This document shows positions 36,179 through 44,464 of a stretch of 64,000 bases of DNA, piece after piece. A model generated the notes under the pieces. That model was not told the origin of the DNA, ran no database searches, and saw only the letters and a program-made list of their open reading frames with translations. The stretch comes from Candidatus Woesearchaeota archaeon (GTDB lineage Archaea > Nanobdellota > Nanobdellia > Woesearchaeales > JAHWHD01). A program made the translations under genes and the position numbers. The stretch is taken from NCBI GenBank assembly GCA_019323515.1, contig JAHWHG010000004.1, forward strand, positions 124,001-188,000, given 5' to 3'. Within the stretch, counting starts at the first letter, position 1, and the number at the start of each line of letters is the position of its first letter.

Positions 36179-36915
36179 GCGACTATGCAGAGATTTATCT
36201 CTGAACCCAAACTAAAATATTTTTCATCAATCTCTTGGATTAACTTTATTATTCTAAACAATAATTTATTCTTTTTATGGAACTTGTCTTTATGAACCTT
36301 TTTTTCCATTTGAGTGAATAAAGGGGATAATAAATGGCTAAAAATATAAGGGATATAATTTTCTAATGTTCCTATTAAAGAATGGCTGCTGGTTTTAACT
36401 TTAAGTATTTTAAAACCATTTGATTTCAAAAGCTTTAGAATTTCTTTTTTAGAGTATAATCTTCTATGTCCCCAAGCCCAAATACCAATCGGAATATGTA
36501 TATTGAAAATGTTTAGGATCTTATTAATTGGGTCGAATAAAAAAGGATAGTTAATTGATGGCACAGATAGGACAAGTATGCCTTTGCGTTTTAAAATACG
36601 AAATATCTCTGATACACTCTTGATATCATTTGAAGTGTGTTCCACTACATCTATACAATTAATAATGTCAAAATAATTATTTTTAAAAGGGATATTCTCT
36701 GCTGATGCAACAACTGCATTTTTGACTCTAATGGATTTATGGTCTATATCCAGGCCATATACTTGTTGAAAACCAAACTCCCTATATAATTCCATAAATT
36801 CACCATAGCCACATCCAACATCAAGAACATTAGATTGGCGATTTAAGCCAGAAATTGCATTACTAACAAAATTAATCTTATTCTGATAGATTGGTTCATA
36901 TATCTTAATACTCAT
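36139..36915 (-). CDS. class I SAM-dependent methyltransferase
   Basis: The 258-residue protein has the SAM-binding motif VLDVGCGYGEF at residues 30 to 40, an acidic end of strand 2 in GLDIDH about residue 50, and INCIDVVEHTS about residue 80. It belongs to the Methyltransf_11/UbiE-like group. I chose the ATG at 36915, one base after the upstream stop, over a TTG at 36939. It follows another methyltransferase of similar design, and both lie between the radical SAM gene and the amidotransferase gene. Substrate unknown; the last 40 bases overlap the convergent radical SAM gene. Confidence 0.83.
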   Translation of the reverse strand: MSIKIYEPIYQNKINFVSNAISGLNRQSNVLDVGCGYGEFMELYREFGFQQVYGLDIDHKSIRVKNAVVASAENIPFKNNYFDIINCIDVVEHTSNDIKSVSEIFRILKRKGILVLSVPSINYPFLFDPINKILNIFNIHIPIGIWAWGHRRLYSKKEILKLLKSNGFKILKVKTSSHSLIGTLENYIPYIFSHLLSPLFTQMEKKVHKDKFHKKNKLLFRIIKLIQEIDEKYFSLGSEINLCIVAQKPIPEINLTPS

Positions 36916-36916
36916 A

Positions 36917-37594
36917 TTATAAAACCCGGCATTCCACAAGATATCTTACTGGGACAATAGAAAAAGGTGATGCTTTTATCTGAACAATCTTAAGTTTATT
37001 CCTAATTATTTTCTTAAGTAAGCGTAGATCAAAAGAATGCAGATGCCATTCATCATCCATCTTCTTTGGTATTCCTTTAAAAAGTAGGTTAAATAGCCCT
37101 AGTTTAATAAAAAAGTTCTTAAAAGAGTTTATCAACTTTTCATTAGGAATTGTCAGAATTATGCTCGTTTTTCTATGAGATACCTTCAATATCTCAGAAA
37201 TTACTTTAGAAGGATTCTCGACGTGCTCAAGTACTTCGGTACAAATAATCTTATCAAACTTTTCATTCAAAAAAGCTAAATCCTCAGCATTGGCTTTTAG
37301 TAATCTGACATTATTCATCCCTCTCAATCGATTTTTAGCAACCCTAAGAGCAGATTCTGACAAATCTATTCCTGTAATCTGACCGCGGCGAATATTCTTG
37401 ATAATATGTCCTGCACCACAACCGATTTCCAGAATATTGTCTTTACTTTGAGCTTTAAGCATCTTCTTAATAATCTCAACACGTTTCACTTCAGGATATC
37501 TTACAAAGAAATTTGGATGAAAATACCTATCTTCATTTCCTAATTTTTTGAACATACCATCATTCCACTTTTCAAAATTATCATATCTTTTCAT
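36917..37594 (-). CDS. class I SAM-dependent methyltransferase
   Basis: The 225-residue protein has ILEIGCGAGHI at residues 54 to 64, GIDLSESALRVAKNRL about residues 74 to 89 and DKIICTEVLEHVENP about residue 111, a standard class I methyltransferase. The ATG at 37594 overlaps the end of the asparagine synthase gene by 14 bases; an ATG at 37612 in the same frame is an alternative, and neither has a clear SD. It may methylate the same glycan as the gene downstream or an amidated sugar. Confidence 0.82.
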   Translation of the reverse strand: MKRYDNFEKWNDGMFKKLGNEDRYFHPNFFVRYPEVKRVEIIKKMLKAQSKDNILEIGCGAGHIIKNIRRGQITGIDLSESALRVAKNRLRGMNNVRLLKANAEDLAFLNEKFDKIICTEVLEHVENPSKVISEILKVSHRKTSIILTIPNEKLINSFKNFFIKLGLFNLLFKGIPKKMDDEWHLHSFDLRLLKKIIRNKLKIVQIKASPFSIVPVRYLVECRVL

Positions 37595-39485
37595 TTTCGA
37601 TGAACATTTCATACCAATACTGGAATGTTAACAAGCACCAGAGTTGTCTGCTATAAAAAAGTTTCGAATTGTTAAAATTATTCAGTGCTTTTTTAACATA
37701 TGAATAATTGAATATTCCTTGTTTTTTAAGTAGATTTTTGGATAATTTGTCTTCTAAGATTGATTTTAAGTCACCTTGCAACCAGGAATCTATAGGAACA
37801 AAAAACCTATCTTTTTTCCTTTTCAATGTGTGCTCAGGGAGGATGTTCTTCATAGACTTTCTTAAGATATACTTTTCAGTAAATCCTTTCAGTTTGAAGT
37901 TAACTGGAACTTTACTGGCAAATTCAGCAACATTATGATCTAAAAACGGAACCCTTCCTTCAATCCCATTTGCCATCGTATTCTTGTCAACTTTCATTAA
38001 ATATCCATCTGTAAGGATAATTTTTGTCTCTAAATATAGGAGATTATTTAATAAATCATTATAATTTTTAAAAAATAAATTTTCTAGACGAGTATTAAGA
38101 TTTAGTCTATTTGTTTCTTTTTTTATATTTTTGGAATATAATCCCCTTTTTTCCTCTTCGTCAAAAATTGAGATTAATTCTAAATATTGTTTAGCATGTA
38201 TAGATGATGTAACATAATTGCCCATCCTTTTTATACCCTCAGAACCTAAAGCCTCAGAATACTTAAATAGTTTGTTTAGCAGATTAGGAGGGGTATTCTT
38301 TGCAATGTAGGGTGCAAGTTTCCTAAGCGATAGAGGCATATATTTAATATATTGATTGCGCATTCTCATTAATTTATATTGAGTGTAACCCCCAAACAAT
38401 TCATCACTACCATCACCTGAAAGTATTACAGTTACGTGTTTTTTTGCATCTTTGGATAATAAGTAAGTGGGAATACTTGTAGGATCAGCTACAGGTTCAT
38501 CATGGTTGTAAGTGACTATTGGTAAAAGTTTAGCTGCATCAGCTTCGACAAGAATCTCTTTATGCTTTGTATTAAAATGATTTGCAATTATCTGGGCATG
38601 GCTAAGCTCGTCTACATTTTCACCTGCATTAAAACCAACTGAGAAGGTATTAATTTCATCGTTATGAAATGATTTCATAAGTCCGACAATTGTTGCTGAA
38701 TCTATACCTCCGCTTAAGTATACTCCCAAGGGTACATCAGACATTAAACGTTTTTTAACTGATTCAGTCATCAGATTAAGTAATTTAGAAGCAAAATATT
38801 TTTCAGTGCCTTGTAAAGGATTATATGTTAGGTCCCAATATTTATTGACCCTAATAGAATTATGACTAAGAGTTAGAGTATGGCCAGGCATTAACTTAAA
38901 AATTCCTTTGAACATTGTTTCTGGCAAAGCATTATTTCTAAATGATAAATAATCATGTAATGCAGTAAAATTAACTTCCCTAGGGATTCTATTGTCCTGT
39001 AAGATTGATTTAATCTCTGAAGCAAAATATAATGCGCCATTAAAGATGCAATAATATAATGGTTTGATACCTAATCTATCCCTAACTAATTGGAGAGTTT
39101 GCTTGTTAGAGTCCCAAAGAGCATAAGCAAAACAGCCGTTAAATTTTTTATAATAATTATTACCATACTCTTCATATGCATGAATTATTACTTCTGTATC
39201 TGTATTAGATTTGAATTTATGTCCTTTGGATTCTAAATCATCTTTAAGTTCTTTATAGTTATATATTTCACCATTGAAAACAATATGTATTGATTCATCT
39301 TCATTGCTCATCGGCTGCTTACCTTTATCACTTAGGTCTATAATGCTCAACCTTCTGTGTCCTAAGCTGATTTTCTTATCAAAGAATTCTCCATTAGAAT
39401 CAGGACCCCTATGTTTAATTGATTTTGACATTTGCCTTAGCAAAGCTTTATCTTCAAAACCATAGAATCCGCAAATACCACACAT
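37581..39485 (-). CDS. asnB: glutamine-hydrolysing asparagine synthase-like amidotransferase
   Basis: The 634-residue protein has an N-terminal class II glutaminase domain starting Met-Cys-Gly-Ile-Cys-Gly, with C2 as the nucleophile, RGPDSNGEF about residue 28, and a C-terminal synthetase domain with the PP-loop YLSGGIDSATIVG near residue 255. I set the start at the ATG before C2 because the catalytic cysteine must be N-terminal after Met removal. AsnB paralogues in polysaccharide clusters probably amidate uronic acid sugars; true asparagine synthesis is the alternative. Uronate-forming enzymes are encoded elsewhere in the window. Confidence 0.9.
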   Translation of the reverse strand: MCGICGFYGFEDKALLRQMSKSIKHRGPDSNGEFFDKKISLGHRRLSIIDLSDKGKQPMSNEDESIHIVFNGEIYNYKELKDDLESKGHKFKSNTDTEVIIHAYEEYGNNYYKKFNGCFAYALWDSNKQTLQLVRDRLGIKPLYYCIFNGALYFASEIKSILQDNRIPREVNFTALHDYLSFRNNALPETMFKGIFKLMPGHTLTLSHNSIRVNKYWDLTYNPLQGTEKYFASKLLNLMTESVKKRLMSDVPLGVYLSGGIDSATIVGLMKSFHNDEINTFSVGFNAGENVDELSHAQIIANHFNTKHKEILVEADAAKLLPIVTYNHDEPVADPTSIPTYLLSKDAKKHVTVILSGDGSDELFGGYTQYKLMRMRNQYIKYMPLSLRKLAPYIAKNTPPNLLNKLFKYSEALGSEGIKRMGNYVTSSIHAKQYLELISIFDEEEKRGLYSKNIKKETNRLNLNTRLENLFFKNYNDLLNNLLYLETKIILTDGYLMKVDKNTMANGIEGRVPFLDHNVAEFASKVPVNFKLKGFTEKYILRKSMKNILPEHTLKRKKDRFFVPIDSWLQGDLKSILEDKLSKNLLKKQGIFNYSYVKKALNNFNNSKLFYSRQLWCLLTFQYWYEMFIENEKI

Positions 39486-39486
39486 T

Positions 39487-40413
39487 TTAACCAATTACTC
39501 TTTCAATGTTATAAATTTCTCTTTTATTTGAGGAGTAATAGAGTTTTGCTAAAAGCTCAGAGAGGAAGCCAAATCCAAAAAATTGGACACCTACTAATAT
39601 GAATAATACAGATGCAAGTAATGTTGGACCAACATTTAGGTTAAAACCATACCTGGTAAAATTGTATAATAGTATAAAGAACCCAAAAGAGAATAATATA
39701 AAACTTAACTTTGCAAAGAAATGTAAAGGTTTTTTTGCGTAATTATGAAGAAAACGGGCTGTTAGCAGGTCTAGGAAACCTCTAAAAAGCCGAGTAAAAT
39801 TATATTTTGTTTTTCCATACTTTCTATGATGATGATGAACCTTTATCTCTCCAATTCTGTAACCTTTCCAACGGATTAAAGTAGGTATAAACCTATGCAT
39901 CTCGCCATATAGATTAAGATTTTTGAGAGTTTCATTTTTGTAAGCCTTCAAAGAACATCCAGAATCATGTATCTTTTCTCCCGTCAATCCTTTCCTTAAG
40001 AAGTTTGCAAATAGGGAAGGTATCTTTTTTGATAGAGGGTCTTTCCTATTGTAACGCCAGCCTGAGACTACGTCATAACCGCGATGAAGCTTTGAGATTA
40101 ACTTGGGGATATCGCTTGGGTCATTTTGCAAATCAGCGTCCATTGATATCACAATGTCTCCTTTTGCGTGTTCAAAGCCTGCTGACATTGCTGCTGTCTG
40201 GCCGAAGTTCTTTCTAAACTTGATGATTTTTACTCTTAAATCTTTTTTGTTGAGTTCAATTAGGTTTCTGAAGGTTTTATCTCGAGAGCCATCGTCAATG
40301 TAAATTATTTCGAAGTCTGCGTTCAAAGCCTCAAGTACTTTCTTTAATCTATTGTATAGAATAAATACATTCTTTTCTTCATTATAGGTAGGAAGTACAA
40401 CTGAGATGTCCAT
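39487..40413 (-). CDS. GT2 glycosyltransferase with C-terminal membrane anchor (GtrB/DPM-like)
   Basis: The 308-residue protein has ISVVLPTYNEEKN at residues 3 to 15, IDDGSRDKT at residues 39 to 47, DAD at residues 92 to 94 and a NFGQTAAMSAG segment typical of polyprenyl-phosphate glucose synthases such as GtrB. Two hydrophobic segments near residues 228 to 250 and 262 to 288 form the anchor. The ATG at 40413 is chosen because GGAG lies six bases upstream; the frame extends to 40434. It likely makes a polyprenyl-phosphate hexose. Confidence 0.88.
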   Translation of the reverse strand: MDISVVLPTYNEEKNVFILYNRLKKVLEALNADFEIIYIDDGSRDKTFRNLIELNKKDLRVKIIKFRKNFGQTAAMSAGFEHAKGDIVISMDADLQNDPSDIPKLISKLHRGYDVVSGWRYNRKDPLSKKIPSLFANFLRKGLTGEKIHDSGCSLKAYKNETLKNLNLYGEMHRFIPTLIRWKGYRIGEIKVHHHHRKYGKTKYNFTRLFRGFLDLLTARFLHNYAKKPLHFFAKLSFILFSFGFFILLYNFTRYGFNLNVGPTLLASVLFILVGVQFFGFGFLSELLAKLYYSSNKREIYNIERVIG

Positions 40414-40436
40414 ATTTAACTCCAACTCTGACACTT

Positions 40437-40452
40437 ATATAAATATTTATAG
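40437..40452 (-). promoter_or_regulatory. TATA-rich promoter element for the 40413 operon
   Basis: The minus strand reads CTATAAATATTTATAT here, an extended TATA element with dyad symmetry, placed to start transcription around 40420, just at the GGAG SD of the GT2 gene. The 55-base interval between the two minus-strand genes shows that a new unit can start here. Confidence 0.5.
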
Positions 40453-40468
40453 ATGAAGAAATATGGTT

Positions 40469-41617
40469 TTATTTATATAGCATTGATTCGTATAACTTTT
40501 GGTGTTTATTTATAAATAAAGTTTCAGTAAACAATTCCTTGTAGCGTTTATATCCATTTTCTGCAAGTTCTTGTCTTAGTTTCAGGTTTTCGAGTAGGAG
40601 GTTAATAGCATCTGCCAACTGCTGTGGATTTCCTCGCTCAATTAATATTCCTGCTTTGTCGACTACCTCTGGGACAGCTCCTATATTTGTTGCTATCAAA
40701 GGTTTTTTTGCTGCGAATGCTTCTATTGAGATTCTTCCCATACCCTCTGGGACCATTGTTGTGAATGCTATAATGTCTGAGTTTAGGTAATAGTCCTTGA
40801 TCTTTTCAAAAGGGACTCTAGCATGGAATTCTATATCCAAGTTAAATTTTTTTGCAAGGTTTTTTAGTTTTGATTCATAAGGGCCTTGTCCGAGGATTAT
40901 GGTTTTTGTCTTTTTGTTTACCAAAGGAAGTGCTTTGATCAATGTTTGGATGCCTTTTTGTTCATCTAATCTGCCTGGAGCAAAAATTACAGGGGTTTTG
41001 TTTGAAGTTGTTTTGAGTGGCCATTCTGGAACAGGGTTGTAGATAACTTCGATGTCTGGGTGGTTTATGTGCTGTTTTAGGAAGTTGCTGATTGTGATAA
41101 GTTTTGTTGCTTTAGAAAGATAATGACGATATGTGCTTGATTTGTTTATCAGGAATGGGAATAATAAGAAGGCTAGGAAGCTGGGTTTTCCTTCTGATTT
41201 GAGGCGTTTTTGTAAACAGAAGGGGAAGTTAGAACAAGTTGATTTTGATTTTCCACAATCTCCTAAAGTGCAAAGGAAGCGGATGTCTCTTACAGTAATA
41301 ATTGACTTAATCTTAAGTTTATTTGCTGCTTTTATTGCGGGAAGAAGCGCTAAGTCGTTTAGATGTACTAAATCTGGTTTTAGTTTTTTTAGGATTGATC
41401 TTGATTTCTTGTAGATTATATAATCTATGATTCTTGAGTTTAACCTTAGAAGGTTTGTTGGGAAGTTATTGAACAGGTAGTTGTAGGGTGATTTGTTTAG
41501 GGTTATGATTGAGACTTTGTGGCCTTGTTTTTCTAGTGCTTTTACCAATAATGAGGTAGATATCTCTGCTCCTCCTAAGTTCTTTCCATAGAATGATGAG
41601 ATGATTGCTATGTGCAT
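40469..41617 (-). CDS. GT4 glycosyltransferase
   Basis: The 382-residue GT-B protein begins IAIISSFYGKNLGGAEIST. The C-terminal half holds FAPGRLDEQKGIQTLIKAL about residue 212 and EGMGRISIEAFAAKKPLIAT near residue 288, the E-x7-E donor-binding region of GT4. A cysteine-bearing insertion near residues 113 to 134 (CTLGDCGKSKSTC and following) is unusual but is shared by some GT4 proteins of exopolysaccharide loci. Its start codon is one base after the mannose-1-phosphate guanylyltransferase stop, which hints at GDP-mannose as donor. Confidence 0.87.
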   Translation of the reverse strand: MHIAIISSFYGKNLGGAEISTSLLVKALEKQGHKVSIITLNKSPYNYLFNNFPTNLLRLNSRIIDYIIYKKSRSILKKLKPDLVHLNDLALLPAIKAANKLKIKSIITVRDIRFLCTLGDCGKSKSTCSNFPFCLQKRLKSEGKPSFLAFLLFPFLINKSSTYRHYLSKATKLITISNFLKQHINHPDIEVIYNPVPEWPLKTTSNKTPVIFAPGRLDEQKGIQTLIKALPLVNKKTKTIILGQGPYESKLKNLAKKFNLDIEFHARVPFEKIKDYYLNSDIIAFTTMVPEGMGRISIEAFAAKKPLIATNIGAVPEVVDKAGILIERGNPQQLADAINLLLENLKLRQELAENGYKRYKELFTETLFINKHQKLYESMLYK

Positions 41618-41618
41618 T

Positions 41619-42659
41619 TTAGAGTAAGTGCTGGTATTTTGGATTTTGTTTTATCAATTCTAAGATTTTCTTAACATTCTGTGCTTTGTCTTTGGAGCAG
41701 ACCAGAAGGCAGTCAGGTTCATTTACAATTACAAGATTATCTATTCCGATTGTTGCAACTGGTTTGTCAGAGAAGATGATTGAGTTAGTTGTTTCAATAT
41801 TAAGGAGTGGTGCTTTTATTGTGTTATTGTTTTTGTCTTGTTCAAAGAAACGTTCAGTTGCGCGCCAGTCACCTATGTCATCCCAGGGCATGTCTGCTTT
41901 TACCATTACATTATTTGATACTTTCTCTGATATGCCTATGTCTATTGAAATGGATTCGAGTTTTTCGAACTCCTCTTTTATTATTTCTTCTGAGAAGCAT
42001 GATTCCTTGATTCTCATCAAGGATTGGTATAATGCTGGCATGAATTCCTTGATTGCATTGAATAGAGTTGAGATCTTAAAAGCGTACATGCCTGAGTTCC
42101 AGAGATAGTTACCAGTCTCTAGGTATGCTTTTGCTGTCTCTAGGTTAGGTTTTTCTCTGAATGATTTTATCTTATATACAGTATCTGTAATGTTTTCTCC
42201 AAGTTCAATGTAACCAAAGCCAGTCTCTGGATATAGAGGTTTAATTCCTAGTTGAACATAATAACCTTTATCTGCCATCTCAACTGCTTTCTTTACTTTC
42301 TCAAGGTAGAGGTTTACATCTTTGTAGACATGGTCAGTTGTTTCTATGAATAAAGTAGCGTCTGGATATTTTTCTGCAATGTATAAGGCTGATAATGCGA
42401 TGCATGCCGCAGTGTTTTTTGCCAGAGGTTCAATTACATAGTTAAGGTTTGGGAGGATTTGTTTGAAGAATGATGAAAGTTCATTGTTTGTTGAAATATA
42501 GAAATCTGAACATATTGGTTTTAATCTATCTATTGTTTCTTCTATTAAAGTTTTCTCTGAGAATAGTTTTAAGCATTGCTTTGGAAGCGAGGCTCTTGAT
42601 TTTGGCCAAAAGCGTTCTCCGCGTCCACCTGCAAGAATGATTGCATATATTTCGACCAC
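41619..42659 (-). CDS. manC: mannose-1-phosphate guanylyltransferase
   Basis: The 346-residue protein has AIILAGGRGERFWPKSR at residues 6 to 22 and LPKQ at residues 25 to 28, the signature of GDP-mannose pyrophosphorylases. Further family segments are EPLAKNTAACI about residue 77, TDHVYKD about residue 106 and FREKPN about residue 166. It lacks the C-terminal phosphomannose isomerase half of bifunctional ManC. It makes GDP-mannose from GTP and mannose-1-phosphate for the adjacent GT4 and DPM-like enzymes. The GTG start lies about 28 bases from a TATA element shared with the divergent gene. Confidence 0.92.
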   Translation of the reverse strand: MVEIYAIILAGGRGERFWPKSRASLPKQCLKLFSEKTLIEETIDRLKPICSDFYISTNNELSSFFKQILPNLNYVIEPLAKNTAACIALSALYIAEKYPDATLFIETTDHVYKDVNLYLEKVKKAVEMADKGYYVQLGIKPLYPETGFGYIELGENITDTVYKIKSFREKPNLETAKAYLETGNYLWNSGMYAFKISTLFNAIKEFMPALYQSLMRIKESCFSEEIIKEEFEKLESISIDIGISEKVSNNVMVKADMPWDDIGDWRATERFFEQDKNNNTIKAPLLNIETTNSIIFSDKPVATIGIDNLVIVNEPDCLLVCSKDKAQNVKKILELIKQNPKYQHLL

Positions 42660-42683
42660 CCTATATATTCAACTCCCAATAAG

Positions 42684-42694
42684 TTTATAAATAT
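42684..42694. promoter_or_regulatory. shared TATA element of a divergent gene pair
   Basis: The near-palindromic run TTTATAAATAT reads as a TATA box on both strands. It is centred about 26 bases before the plus-strand ATG at 42714 and about 29 bases before the minus-strand GTG at 42659, so both genes could be transcribed as leaderless mRNAs from one element in a 54-base interval. Confidence 0.6.
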
Positions 42695-42713
42695 TGTGAT
42701 ATTTGCTTTATAT

Positions 42714-43862
42714 ATGAAAATATTGGAGGTTGTGGCTTATTTTCTGCCTAAGAAAGGAGGGATTGAGTATGTTGTGTATTACCTTTCAAAGCAGTGGGTC
42801 AAGAAAGGGAATGAAGTTAAAGTTGTTACTTCAAGTATTGGGAGTGATATCAAAGAAGAGGATATGAAAGGGGTTAGTGTGAGAAGGCTGAAAGCTTACA
42901 GTTTTCTTAAGGATGCATTTGCTCCTGGTCTGAAAAGAGTGATGAAAAAAGAGAAACCAGATATTGTGCACATACATCATCCGCATCCGTATTTTTTGTA
43001 TAAAGGTGCGATGGTTGCAAAGAAGATGAAAGTGCCTTATGTGATACATATGCATGGTCGCGAGATTATTTTTCCTGGAGTGATGGGAATTGCAGCTAAA
43101 GTATATAACAAGTTTTTCTTGGATAAGGTCTTAAAGAATGCTTCTAGGATAATGACGCATACTATGAAGGTATTGCCGCAGTCATATTACCTTACAAAGT
43201 ACAAGGATAAAATTGCCTATATCCCGCATGGGATAAACATAAATGAGTTTGATAGTGAGATTGATACTAATGTAAGAGAAAGGTATGATATTGAGGATAA
43301 AAAGGTAATATTGTTTGTAGGCGTCTTAAGAGAGTATAAAGGGATAGACATAATGTTAAAGGGAATGCCTAAGATAATCGAGAAGGTTCCTGATGTGATG
43401 TTTGTGATTGCTGGGAAAGGTCCTGAAGAAGAGAAGCTGAAAGGGATTGTCAATGACTTAGGGATTGAGAGGCATGTAAAGTTTGTCGGGTTTGTGTCTG
43501 ATGAAGAGAAGGTTGAATTATATAAAGCAGCTGATCTTTTTGTGATGCCTTCACCAACAATAATGGAGAGCTTTGGAATTGTTGCATTTGAGGCTATGGC
43601 AATGAAGACACCTGTTATTGTAAGCAAAGGTGCTGGGATTAGCGAGGTTTTTGAGAAAGAAGGGATTGGGTTTTTAGTTGAGCCTTTTGATGTTAATTCA
43701 TTGGCAAGCACTAGTGTAAAGGTGTTGAAGGACAGTGATATGGCTTTTGAGAATGTTAAGAAGTCGTATGAAGTTGTTTCTTCTAAGTATAAGTGGTCTG
43801 ATATTGCTGAGCGATACATAGAGGTGTTTAATGAGGTATTAGGATGGACGAGAAAGAACTGA
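42714..43862 (+). CDS. GT4 glycosyltransferase (PimA-like)
   Basis: The 382-residue GT-B protein starts KILEVVAYFLPKKGGIEYV, with HIHHPHPYF about residue 89 and MHGREIIFPG about residue 110 in the N-terminal domain. The C-terminal domain has FVGVLREYKGIDIML about residue 200, VIAGKGPEEEKL about residue 229 and ESFGIVAFEAMAMKTPVIV near residue 284 with an intact E-x7-E pair. I chose ATG 42714, six codons inside the open frame, because of the TATA spacing. It leads the plus-strand unit that contains the DegT-like and FemAB-like genes. Confidence 0.88.
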   Translation: MKILEVVAYFLPKKGGIEYVVYYLSKQWVKKGNEVKVVTSSIGSDIKEEDMKGVSVRRLKAYSFLKDAFAPGLKRVMKKEKPDIVHIHHPHPYFLYKGAMVAKKMKVPYVIHMHGREIIFPGVMGIAAKVYNKFFLDKVLKNASRIMTHTMKVLPQSYYLTKYKDKIAYIPHGININEFDSEIDTNVRERYDIEDKKVILFVGVLREYKGIDIMLKGMPKIIEKVPDVMFVIAGKGPEEEKLKGIVNDLGIERHVKFVGFVSDEEKVELYKAADLFVMPSPTIMESFGIVAFEAMAMKTPVIVSKGAGISEVFEKEGIGFLVEPFDVNSLASTSVKVLKDSDMAFENVKKSYEVVSSKYKWSDIAERYIEVFNEVLGWTRKN

Positions 43863-44464
43863 TAAAGCAGCATTATGAAAGAGATAATCCTTGGGGGATG
43901 TTTAATCCAAGCAAGATATGGGGTAAATTAAAGAGGAAGCAGTTAAAGTATGTTATGAAGTTTATGGGTTCTGGGAAAAAGGTGTTGGATATTGCATGCG
44001 GGCCTGGTGTTTATTCAGTTGCTGCTGCTAAAAAAGGTAATTCTGTTTTTGCGATTGACTGTGCTTCTAATATGGTTGAGGCTGCGAGAAAGTATAGTAA
44101 GAGTCAGGGTGTAGATGTTAAGATAGATGTTGGTGATGCTTCAAGTTTGGATTTTGAGGATTCGAGTTTTGATACTGTGTTGTTTATTGATGTTTCGCAT
44201 CATCTGAGTGATTTAACTTTGGAGAAGATTTATAGTGAAATCTACAGGGTGCTGAAGCCAGGAGGGGTTCTGATAACTGATTATAAGAATAAGAGTAATA
44301 TTGCTTTAAGGTTATCTTATTACATGCATAGTAAGAAGGAGTTTCAGTTGATTGCAAGGGATTATAGAGGGTTTAGAAGACTGTTGAAAGGGTATAAGAT
44401 CATTGATGTTAAAGGTATAGGGTTTATGAAGCCTTATGTTAATGTTGTTGCGAAAAAATGTTGA
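43844..44464 (+). CDS. class I SAM-dependent methyltransferase
   Basis: The 206-residue protein has VLDIACGPGVYS at residues 48 to 59, FAIDCASNMVEAAR about residue 66 and DTVLFIDVSHHL about residue 107, as in the Methyltransf_11/25 group. The ATG lies inside the end of the GT4 gene (19-base overlap), so translation is probably coupled. A role in methylating the sugar added by that transferase is possible. No substrate can be assigned from sequence. Confidence 0.84.
   Translation: MDEKELIKQHYERDNPWGMFNPSKIWGKLKRKQLKYVMKFMGSGKKVLDIACGPGVYSVAAAKKGNSVFAIDCASNMVEAARKYSKSQGVDVKIDVGDASSLDFEDSSFDTVLFIDVSHHLSDLTLEKIYSEIYRVLKPGGVLITDYKNKSNIALRLSYYMHSKKEFQLIARDYRGFRRLLKGYKIIDVKGIGFMKPYVNVVAKKC

Noticed and set aside
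41686..42108. 140-codon open frame on the plus strand
   Set aside because: It is antisense to the mannose-1-phosphate guanylyltransferase gene and shows no family motif or RBS.
43217..43873. 218-codon open frame on the minus strand
   Set aside because: It lies entirely opposite a GT4 gene with clear motifs; its translation is Ser/Thr/Ile-rich low-information sequence with no motif and no promoter or SD.
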